This document shows, piece after piece, positions 16,442 to 23,189 of a stretch of DNA of 23,189 nt. Position numbers and translations under genes: made by a program. The first letter of the stretch is position 1; every line of letters starts with the position of its first letter. The notes under the pieces are model-generated. The model saw nothing but the letters and a program-made list of their open reading frames with translations. It searched no databases and was not told where the DNA came from. Source of the stretch: a virus; the IMG/VR virus record IMGVR_UViG_3300033153_003202, positions 1 through 23,189 of that record; one strand, given 5' to 3'.

Positions 16442-16465
16442 TGGTTGGTTCCTTGTTTGATTCGC

Positions 16466-17812
16466 TCAGCCGTTCACTTCAGCGGTGTACTCTTGGTACA
16501 ACTCTCGGTTTGTTGGATCCTTGATCGCCTTGGCGACCGCTTGCTCTTTGGTGAGCTTCGGATCTGACTCTTGCAATTTCTTGGCAATCGCTTCGAACTT
16601 ACCCTTGGCGGTCATCTCGGCATCGTTGCCACGTCCGCCTTTGTCGTCGAACAGCGGATGATTCTTGAGGGCCTCGTTCCTGTTGCCCAGCAATTTCTCG
16701 AAGGTTGCGTATTCCTCTGGCTTGAGCGATCCGCTTGCCACACGCATAACCTTGGCGATTTCGTCAGTGGACTCGCCAGCCAGGAAGGGGAGGTTCTCAG
16801 CCTTCGACCGAAACTTGGCAACCTCGGTTCTTTCCTCGATGTCGTCGAGTCGTTTCTTGACGTCCTCGGCATCCTCGAGCCGCTTGCGGATTGCCTCGGG
16901 AAGACTCTTCATGACCTTTGCCATCTCTTCCTCTTCGTCCTTTTTGGGCTCCGGTGCCGGATCGCCCTCGGCGTTCGCGACAGGTGCAACGGGCTCAGCA
17001 ACCACAACCGGGGCTGCTGGAGCGGCGGCAGGCGCGGCGGGCTGTGCAGCGGCTTCAATTGCCGCGAGAATGACTGCGCGCTTCTCGTCATCAAGCTCGG
17101 CCAACACATCGTCGAGATTCATTGTCTGTACCTTTCCAAAGATCTTCATGACCTGGGAAATGAAACGCTTGCCAAGCCCTTTGTTGGATTTTGGCGCGTC
17201 TTGTTCTTTGCGTTTGGCAATCACGATTTTCGGTAGGTCGTCACCGCTGCCACTTGCCCCGTGGTCGACAATCGAAATCTCATCGACCGACAAGTCCACG
17301 AGCGCTTTGACCACTGAGCCGTTGCGCTCACCAACGGGGATCTTCCGGGCATTGCCGTGGATCGACAGCTCGGAACGCTCGCCGTTTTTGACTCGAGCGA
17401 TTGCGCCCGGGTCGCGGAGTTTCATCGACACAACCCAGCCCTCGGTTTTCACGTCACCGAGGCCAAGGGCTGCCGCTTTTTCCTTGCTGATAACCATCGA
17501 CTCGACCACGTCGCCAACGCGATCGGCGTGCATTTCGCCCGCTTTGCCGGCGCCGCCATCAATCATGAGGCCGTGTGCGGTTTTTTCGAGCTCTGAAACG
17601 AGCAGCAATTCGTTGTGGAAGTCGATCAAAGGCTCGCCGTCTGCACTCGACAGAGCGGCCCAACCGGTGACGATTCCGTTTTGATCGTCGAACTTGGCGA
17701 CGGGGAGTGAGAGAGAAAACGCCTCGGGTTTCGAGGCGGCAAGCTTAGCCGTGTCGCGCTTTAGCCACGCGGCGTAGGTCTCGGCCTGAGTGATCCCTGG
17801 TTGGTTTGGCAC
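16466..17812 (-). CDS. XkdF-type prohead serine protease fused to scaffold domain
   Basis: 448 residues from GTG 17812; the ATG at 17822 is out of frame and no strong ribosome-binding site is visible. Residues 40-185 show the XkdF-like putative phage serine protease pattern: GIVTGWAALSSADGEPLIDF, EMHADRVGDVVESMV (His95 a candidate catalytic base), TEGWVVSMKL, then SELSIHGNA (Ser148 or Ser150 a candidate nucleophile), and VDEISIVDHGA. After about residue 230 there is an Ala/Pro linker (250-285) and a charged helical coiled-coil region (about 295-448), the expected internal scaffold. Such proteases cut scaffold and capsid tails during prohead maturation. A promoter-like sequence lies just upstream, and the decoration and capsid genes follow. 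Catalytic residues are inferred by pattern. Confidence 0.8.
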   Translation of the reverse strand: MPNQPGITQAETYAAWLKRDTAKLAASKPEAFSLSLPVAKFDDQNGIVTGWAALSSADGEPLIDFHNELLLVSELEKTAHGLMIDGGAGKAGEMHADRVGDVVESMVISKEKAAALGLGDVKTEGWVVSMKLRDPGAIARVKNGERSELSIHGNARKIPVGERNGSVVKALVDLSVDEISIVDHGASGSGDDLPKIVIAKRKEQDAPKSNKGLGKRFISQVMKIFGKVQTMNLDDVLAELDDEKRAVILAAIEAAAQPAAPAAAPAAPVVVAEPVAPVANAEGDPAPEPKKDEEEEMAKVMKSLPEAIRKRLEDAEDVKKRLDDIEERTEVAKFRSKAENLPFLAGESTDEIAKVMRVASGSLKPEEYATFEKLLGNRNEALKNHPLFDDKGGRGNDAEMTAKGKFEAIAKKLQESDPKLTKEQAVAKAIKDPTNRELYQEYTAEVNG

Positions 17813-17900
17813 GTGCGTTCATGTTGGTATCGCTTCGTGACTTGCGTCACCGGGCACGTGCAATGCTAGGCCACACACCGAATTAACGATGGTGTCTAAG

Positions 17901-17928
17901 GTTGTACCGGTTTTTTTGGGATTGTCAA
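17901..17928 (-). promoter_or_regulatory. Sigma70-like promoter before the capsid gene block
   Basis: On the minus strand a perfect TTGACA (17928-17923) is followed by 16 bases and TACAAC (17906-17901; 4 of 6 matches to TATAAT). An A-rich run lies in the spacer. It sits in the only sizeable non-coding gap of the head region, about 90 bases upstream of the protease GTG, and could boost transcription of protease, decoration and capsid genes. The region 17813-17924 shows no other gene. Confidence 0.5.
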
Positions 17929-18025
17929 GCGGAAAGATTCTGCCTCTTACACCTCGGGCACACCACCACCCACGGTCGGGCCAGCACGAGCGCCAGCCGC
18001 TTGCCGCATTTCACACACCGCGGGT

Positions 18026-18029
<4 letters not shown>
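17925..18029 (-). CDS. Com-like zinc-ribbon protein, start codon uncertain
   Basis: Reading ...NPRCVKCGKRLALVL, then VVVCPRCKRQNLSA to the stop at 17925, this frame gives a short two-CxxC zinc ribbon. It closely follows the pattern of Mu Com (RC.(V/H)CGKLLA....I.CPRC...N). Com is an RNA-binding regulator that permits translation of mom. The only in-frame start at the right distance is ATA 18029, overlapping the portal stop codon; a GTG at 18014 would lose the first Cys. A distant ATG at 18200 would give 91 residues overlapping the portal HTH. No mom-like gene is seen here. The ribbon itself is convincing; whether and how it is translated is not settled. Confidence 0.45.
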
Positions 18030-19654
<1,625 letters not shown>

Positions 19655-19656
19655 GA

Positions 19657-20532
19657 CTATCCCTCAATTTTCTTCAAAACGATCCTGTGTCCGCATCTGC
19701 AATTTGCCAGATCGCCAATCGGTAGGGCTGGATCTCCGGGATGCTTTCCACGTGCGCCGCTCGGAAGGATGAACGCCTCACCCACTTTGACTTCTTTGCC
19801 GTGCATTTTCCAGTGCCGCCTTTTGCCACTTCGTCTGTCCCCGGTTTTGGCCAGCCATCTTACCACAGAATAGTAGCCTTTTTCTCGCGCTGTTTTGTCA
19901 ATGAGGCCATACGTTTGAAATGCGGCTGTGTTCTCTGCTTGCGCCAATTCAGTCCGCGCGATCAACGCCGCTCGCTCCGGGCTCCAAGCGTAGATGCGGT
20001 TCCCGACTTTCTCGCTGTGAAACGTCGTGCGAATACGTCGCGCGATCTCGCCAGTGCTCGGTAGCACATCCTCATCGGCTGCATCGGTGAGAAGACTCAT
20101 GATCGACTCTTTCACCAGCTTGCGCGTTTCGATCTCTACCTCACGCACGCGCTTCGTCGCCCACCCTTCGAGCTCTGTGAATATCTTGAGCTTGAACCGC
20201 TTGTCCGTGAGCGCAGCTTTGAGCCGCTTCGGGTTGAGTATCCGGTCAACACCGCTCATGCTCCCAACGCGAAAGCTTGCATCGGTCGCTTGAGCAACCC
20301 CGAACCGCATCAGGATCGCGAGCAGCTCTTCGTCAATTCCCTCGGCCTTCGATATCAGCTCGTATCGCTTGGCTACCGTGTAGCCCTTGCCGCCTTTTTT
20401 CAACCGCAACAACTTCGTCTGTCGGGCCGCTTCCTCACGCGCACGCTTGAGCATCCAGTTTTGGAGCGCTCGGATCATCGGCTTTGACCGACGTTCGATC
20501 AGGCGCTCTTGTTGCTGTTGGCGGTTAGGCAT
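19657..20532 (-). CDS. MuF/gpF-like head morphogenesis protein
   Basis: 291 residues from ATG 20532, overlapping the zinc-ribbon gene by 8 bases. The N-terminal half is basic and helical (QQQERLIERRSKPMIRALQN). The second half has the MuF core: PERAALIARTELAQAENTAA (about 186-203), HWKMHGKEVKVGEAF (240-254), then GKHPGDPALPIG and DLANCRCGHRIV (275-284). The ARTE helix and the H..M.G....GE.F....G..PGDP....NCRC ending define the SPP1 gp7/Mu gpF family, minor head proteins bound to the portal. Here the gene precedes the portal gene; the opposite order is more common. No toxin domain is fused. Confidence 0.85.
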   Translation of the reverse strand: MPNRQQQQERLIERRSKPMIRALQNWMLKRAREEAARQTKLLRLKKGGKGYTVAKRYELISKAEGIDEELLAILMRFGVAQATDASFRVGSMSGVDRILNPKRLKAALTDKRFKLKIFTELEGWATKRVREVEIETRKLVKESIMSLLTDAADEDVLPSTGEIARRIRTTFHSEKVGNRIYAWSPERAALIARTELAQAENTAAFQTYGLIDKTAREKGYYSVVRWLAKTGDRRSGKRRHWKMHGKEVKVGEAFILPSGARGKHPGDPALPIGDLANCRCGHRIVLKKIEG

Positions 20533-20533
20533 G
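20521..20533. repeat. 13-bp direct repeat, copy 1 (start of MuF gene)
   Basis: gcggttaggcatg occurs here and at 20678-20690. On the minus strand each copy reads CATGCCTAACCGC, containing the ATG of one gene (MPNR) and the TAA of the gene before it. The 157-base period equals one zinc-ribbon gene. Confidence 0.8.
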
Positions 20534-20689
20534 TTTCATCCTACGCTTCCGACTGGAATAGTTTCGCGTGCGACAGACGGGGCACCGCTCGCCTTCCATG
20601 ATCAGCGCACTGTCGCAACCCCAACACCACAGCTTGCCGCGCTTCGGCCGTTTGGCCCTGTCGCGATTTGTTTGCCAGCGGTTAGGCAT
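20525..20689 (-). CDS. 54-residue zinc-ribbon protein
   Basis: Found by hand translation from ATG 20689 to TAA 20525. The protein is basic (MPNRWQTNRDRAKRPKRGKL, then WCWGCDSALIMEGERCPVCR, ending RRMKHA). Two CxxC knuckles 11 residues apart fit a small zinc ribbon, like those in recombination or nucleic-acid-binding proteins. It overlaps its upstream neighbour and the MuF gene by 8 bases each, indicating tight coupling. A nucleic-acid or protein-binding role is inferred from the ribbon and net positive charge; no family is recognised. Confidence 0.75.
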   Translation of the reverse strand: MPNRWQTNRDRAKRPKRGKLWCWGCDSALIMEGERCPVCRTRNYSSRKRRMKHA

Positions 20690-20690
20690 G
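20678..20690. repeat. 13-bp direct repeat, copy 2 (start of zinc-ribbon gene)
   Basis: Second copy of gcggttaggcatg, identical to 20521-20533, again spanning a stop-start overlap and encoding MPNR at the start of the next protein. Confidence 0.8.
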
Positions 20691-20867
20691 GGGCAACCGA
20701 ACCTTCGGTGTTGGCAACTTCCCCCATAGCCATTCGTCTACGCCTGCCTGAAAAAACTCCAACACCTTGTCGACATGCACTGCCGGAAACGGCTTCGCGG
20801 GTTTCTTCCCAAACGTCCAAGCCCACCGCTTGGCGAATTCAGCACGACTGACGGATAATGGGCTCAT
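20682..20867 (-). CDS. 61-residue small protein, unknown function
   Basis: The ATG at 20867 shares its A with the preceding TGA (TGATG) and is preferred to a GTG one codon upstream. The product (MSPLSVSRAEFAKRWAWTFG, then FPAVHVDKVLEFFQAGVDEW) is compact, Trp-rich and mildly basic, with a likely helix-loop-helix. It is part of the run of small coupled genes between the large terminase and MuF genes. I do not recognise it. Position suggests a packaging or head factor, or an accessory (moron-type) function. Confidence 0.65.
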   Translation of the reverse strand: MSPLSVSRAEFAKRWAWTFGKKPAKPFPAVHVDKVLEFFQAGVDEWLWGKLPTPKVRLPHA

Positions 20868-21037
20868 CACACAAACCCTATCCTTCGCCTGAGTAGCATC
20901 TCGTTGCCTTTGTGGTCGTAGAGCAACACGCCTTCATTCTCGTCGACATGGATTGTCGGTTGCTCGTTAGGTTCGTCGGGGCAATCATCATCGCCGAGGT
21001 CGAGCCTGACTTCGTCCGGAGTGTAGCCTTTCTCCAT
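20867..21037 (-). CDS. 56-residue acidic small protein, unknown function
   Basis: Found by hand translation from ATG 21037 to TGA 20867, with a GAGGGGG ribosome-binding site eight bases upstream. The product is acidic: MEKGYTPDEVRLDLGDDDCP, then IHVDENEGVLLYDHKGNEML, ending LLRRRIGFV. The VLLYDHKGNEML segment looks like a beta-hairpin. Its stop shares a base with the next ATG, so translation is coupled. No known family is recognised; the strong ribosome-binding site and coupling are the case for it being real. Confidence 0.65.
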   Translation of the reverse strand: MEKGYTPDEVRLDLGDDDCPDEPNEQPTIHVDENEGVLLYDHKGNEMLLRRRIGFV

Positions 21038-21038
21038 C

Positions 21039-21233
21039 TCACTCGCCCCCTCTCAACATGTCGATGTCAGCCGCTAGATAAAACGCGATCGCGTCCGCCC
21101 ACCATGTGGTATCCCCTGCGGCCTTGAGTTCTCGCACTTTCTTTTCCATGGCTTCGCGCACTATCTCATTTGTAATTGGCCTACCGTTCAACTCCTCGGC
21201 CGTCATCAGCTCAATGGTGTCGTCCGTGCCCAT
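21039..21233 (-). CDS. 64-residue small protein, unknown function
   Basis: Start ATG 21233 is preferred to an in-frame upstream ATG (21254), because GAGGAGG lies five bases before it and its A is shared with the preceding stop (TGATG). The product is acidic and helical (MTAEELNGRPITNEIVREAM, then KVRELKAAGDTTWWADAIAF) with no signal peptide. Two Trp and a closing LAADIDMLRGGE suggest a small helical bundle. It belongs to the small-gene cluster downstream of the large terminase. Function unknown. Confidence 0.7.
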   Translation of the reverse strand: MGTDDTIELMTAEELNGRPITNEIVREAMEKKVRELKAAGDTTWWADAIAFYLAADIDMLRGGE

Positions 21234-21424
21234 CACTCCCTCCTCATCGCCCAAGACTTCCAGGCGATCGGCCCGTAGCGTTTCTCGATTGCCCGTATCT
21301 CCGATGCGCTCATATCGTCGAGCGTGCGAACCGGACCGTGTCCGATTTGGTCAGCATCGCCTCGCACGTAGTCCCACAGGTCACCGGTCTGGCTGTCGTT
21401 TAGCTCTCTGGCGATTGCTGTCAT
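21233..21424 (-). CDS. 63-residue small protein, unknown function
   Basis: ATG 21424 has GGAAG eight bases upstream, inside the last codons of the large terminase; ATG 21439, in frame, would give 68 residues but lacks such a site. The product (MTAIARELNDSQTGDLWDYV, then MSASEIRAIEKRYGPIAWKS) reads as a small helical protein with a conserved-looking DDMSASEIRAIEKRYG helix. Much of the same frame upstream is a shadow of the terminase. It is coupled to the terminase and to the next gene. Function unknown. Confidence 0.65.
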   Translation of the reverse strand: MTAIARELNDSQTGDLWDYVRGDADQIGHGPVRTLDDMSASEIRAIEKRYGPIAWKSWAMRRE

Positions 21425-21426
21425 AC

Positions 21427-22671
21427 TCAACACTTCCATGGGTTCTTGGTTTCGTTCTGTTTGAAGCTGGGATCGATCGACGTCGTGCGACTCTTGACCA
21501 ACGGTCCAAGTCCGTAGCGAGCTGCGTCCCAAATGTGATTGTGCTTGTCGATAATGACGGGCAACACATCGCCGCTGAGTCTGTCTGTCTTGTATGAATA
21601 CAGCCGCGCCTCGTCGATCGCGTGCCTGCACCGTGGATGGATGATGATCCGCTTGTACCCGCGCAAGTGTTGGATACCGTCCTCGACACTGCCCGACCAT
21701 TTCTTGCACGGCTTCATGTTGGGATAGCCGTGCTTCTTCATGTGCGATATCGTCTCGGGCCGAGCGTTGTCAGCACGCGTGATATATTTCCTAGCGTCGG
21801 GCACGCTGTCAAATAGCTGTGGCAAGTCGTCATTGTCAACCCCGACTCCATACGCCTCATGCTCAATGTACAGATCGCGCTCGAGTGACCCTTCGACACC
21901 GCTCACCCACATACGCACAAGCGTTGTTGGGTCGGTGGAGAATCCCCAGTCAGCCCCTTGGTGCGGACCGCTCCAATCTTTCTTCGGCTCGAATGATTCG
22001 ACTACCCATTTGCCGTGTAGAACTTGAGCTTTGCTGCGCTGACGAGTCTTGCCGCCCCAGACGTGCGCAGCCGCGTCACTGTCGACAGAATAGAGGTAAT
22101 CCTTCTCGGCGATCATTTCGTCGGACAACCACGGGTTGTCGGCCCATCCAACTTCAACGACTTTCGAATCTGGCGGCGGGTGATCGATGAAGCGACGATA
22201 AACCGGATCGGACTTCTGATCAGGGTTCCAGCTCGTCCATATCTCACTGCCTTCTTTGCGCACTGTCGGTATCAACACATTCCAAGATGCTTCGGAGACG
22301 GACTGCCCTTCCTCAACCCATGCGATCGTGACGCCTTCTGTGCTCTTCACGTTTTCAGAATTCAACCGCAACCCCGTGAAGATAAACTCGGTGCCGTTCT
22401 TGCCGAGTATCTGGTTTTGAGTGACCCGATAGAAGCCACTCAACCCGAGCGCTTCGATCTTGTCCGTGAGCAGTTTGTGCACTGAGTCCTTGATACTCGT
22501 TTGGAATTCGCGCGTGCAAAGAATGCGGTGTCTGTTTTGTGCGCCAAGGATGAGTAGCGCTTCCGCGATTGCGTGACTCTTGCCGCCGCCGCGTCCGCCG
22601 TAGAGCGCCTTGTACCTGCAAGGCTTGAAAAGAAACTGGAAGATCTCCAGTATGTCGGTCTTAGCTATCAC
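21427..22671 (-). CDS. terL: Terminase large subunit (PBSX type)
   Basis: The frame is open to 22755, but the part before 22671 overlaps the small terminase and reads as shadow. GTG 22671 overlaps that gene by 11 bases and gives 414 residues (MIAKTDILEIFQF...). Walker A is GGRGGGKS (25-32) and Walker B TIAWVEE (115-121), with a SWNP coupling segment at 147-150. The nuclease half has ADWG (Asp241), Asp301 and a late D.HNHIWDAARY segment (Asp375 and Asp382 candidates). This is the ATP-driven motor and nuclease that cuts and pumps DNA through the portal. Length agrees with the PBSX/Terminase_3 family (about 400-430). Between it and the portal lie five small genes and MuF. Confidence 0.92.
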   Translation of the reverse strand: MIAKTDILEIFQFLFKPCRYKALYGGRGGGKSHAIAEALLILGAQNRHRILCTREFQTSIKDSVHKLLTDKIEALGLSGFYRVTQNQILGKNGTEFIFTGLRLNSENVKSTEGVTIAWVEEGQSVSEASWNVLIPTVRKEGSEIWTSWNPDQKSDPVYRRFIDHPPPDSKVVEVGWADNPWLSDEMIAEKDYLYSVDSDAAAHVWGGKTRQRSKAQVLHGKWVVESFEPKKDWSGPHQGADWGFSTDPTTLVRMWVSGVEGSLERDLYIEHEAYGVGVDNDDLPQLFDSVPDARKYITRADNARPETISHMKKHGYPNMKPCKKWSGSVEDGIQHLRGYKRIIIHPRCRHAIDEARLYSYKTDRLSGDVLPVIIDKHNHIWDAARYGLGPLVKSRTTSIDPSFKQNETKNPWKC

Positions 22672-22993
22672 TTGGCGACTTGACGAAATTGACAACGATA
22701 CCCTCGAGCTTGTCGCCGCCCAAGTCGATCGATTGCGCCGGCTTGCCCCAACCACGGTCGAGGAGAGAGTTGGCCGCTTGAAGTCTCACTGCATCCTTGT
22801 CGGCCGACTGCGCGAGCTCAACGAGGGTATCAAGGGCCATCTGAGTTTGTGCGCGGAACGCCTCAATAATATCCTTGGGGATCTTCGGACGGCCGGAGGG
22901 GTTGCCAGACTCACCGGGCTTGAATTGCCACGGCTTATCTGCTTGGGAACTGTTACCAGTCTTCTTGCTGGCCTTTTTCTTCCGGGCAACCAT
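22661..22993 (-). CDS. Terminase small subunit, DUF5681-type
   Basis: 110 residues from ATG 22993. A Lys-rich start (MVARKKKASKKTGN) is followed by the DUF5681 signature, WQFKPGESGNPSGRPKIP (about 22-39), and a helical body (FRAQTQMALDTLVELAQSA, then VRLQAANSLLDRGWGKPAQS). DUF5681 proteins sit directly upstream of large terminases in many phages and are taken as small-terminase or packaging-recognition proteins. Overlap with the large terminase start (11 bases) supports this. The function is inferred mainly from family and position. Confidence 0.75.
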   Translation of the reverse strand: MVARKKKASKKTGNSSQADKPWQFKPGESGNPSGRPKIPKDIIEAFRAQTQMALDTLVELAQSADKDAVRLQAANSLLDRGWGKPAQSIDLGGDKLEGIVVNFVKSPSDS

Positions 22994-22997
22994 ACCC

Positions 22998-23189
22998 CTA
23001 CTCTACACCACCTGGCGGCTTAAGCCAAACCGTGCACGATTGCTCGTCACATTCGAAATCGTGCTCAACTTTCATGACCTCGCCATGATGCACCTCTGCT
23101 GGCCCCCTGTTGACCGCTGTCCAGTTCTTTCGATACCAGACAGTCTCACCCCTTCGTGGCACCCATGCGGCGCTGTACGGGCCAGCACG
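22998..23189 (-). CDS. Partial unknown gene upstream of the terminase, N-terminus outside the window
   Basis: Hand translation shows 63 codons open from the right edge to a TAG at 22998, four bases before the small terminase ATG. The visible part reads AAWVPRRGETVWYRKNWTAV, then HHGEVMKVEHDFECDEQSCT, ending VWLKPPGGVE. The two Cys and beta-like spacing suggest a small folded domain. The dense packing against the terminase gene supports a real gene in the same operon. I do not recognise the family. Confidence 0.6.
   Translation of the reverse strand, partial: RAGPYSAAWVPRRGETVWYRKNWTAVNRGPAEVHHGEVMKVEHDFECDEQSCTVWLKPPGGVE

Noticed and set aside
16665-17684. 339-codon open frame on the plus strand
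   Set aside because: It lies antisense to the protease-scaffold gene. Its Ser/Ala/Arg-rich composition is typical of a shadow frame opposite a GC-rich gene, and no other plus-strand gene is credible here.
17911-17917. Run of seven T (plus strand) as a terminator
   Set aside because: It has no adjacent hairpin and, on the coding strand, is the A-rich spacer between promoter boxes.
22672-22755. Upstream extension of the large terminase to ATG 22755
   Set aside because: The added residues are Arg/Ser-rich and overlap the small terminase. GTG 22671 gives the normal length and N-terminus.

Overview
The window is a stretch of tailed-bacteriophage late (structural) DNA. Every convincing gene is on the minus strand, so transcription runs from the right end (about 23,189) to the left end (1). 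The gene set is DUF5681-type small terminase, PBSX-type large terminase, MuF/gpF head protein, portal, XkdF-type protease with scaffold, capsid decoration protein, major capsid protein, head-tail adaptors, tail tube, G/GT tail chaperone with a frameshift site, tape measure, distal tail, tail hub and fibres. There is a tape measure and a frameshifted chaperone but no sheath gene, which points to a siphovirus-like virion with a non-contractile tail. Many starts have good Shine-Dalgarno sites, so the host is bacterial. Nothing here names the host, and no integrase, repressor, tRNA, rRNA, IS or CRISPR array was seen. It could be a free phage, a prophage or a metagenomic contig.

Layout in transcription order. 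Packaging (23189-21427): a gene cut by the window edge, the small terminase and the large terminase. Small-gene cluster (21424-20525): five tightly coupled genes of 54-64 codons, the last a zinc ribbon. Head (20532-13718): MuF protein, portal, a Com-like zinc-ribbon reading frame, a sigma70-like promoter, protease-scaffold, a decoration protein carrying fibre-like repeats, and a major capsid gene that appears damaged. Connector (13684-11274): five proteins joining head to tail. Tail (11269-2613): tail tube with an inserted beta domain, G and GT chaperones, a 31-codon ORF, tape measure, distal tail protein, hub, and a protein ending in a C1q-like domain. Adsorption or surface proteins (2608-1): two Cys-rich proteins with N-terminal hydrophobic leaders, the second a LamG-like protein cut by the window edge.

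The points most worth a second look are these. The portal protein carries a complete excisionase/MerR-type helix-turn-helix domain on a Glu-Pro linker encoded by a hexanucleotide repeat. The major capsid gene has lost an internal stretch and its reading frame near 13,890. A lambda-like slippery heptamer, G GGA AAA, joins the G and T chaperone frames. A Com-like zinc ribbon follows the portal but has no ordinary start codon. Hairpins precede both the decoration and capsid genes. Several small genes, and the genes cut at both window edges, were found by hand translation. No database search was possible, so family names rest on motif recognition and gene order.
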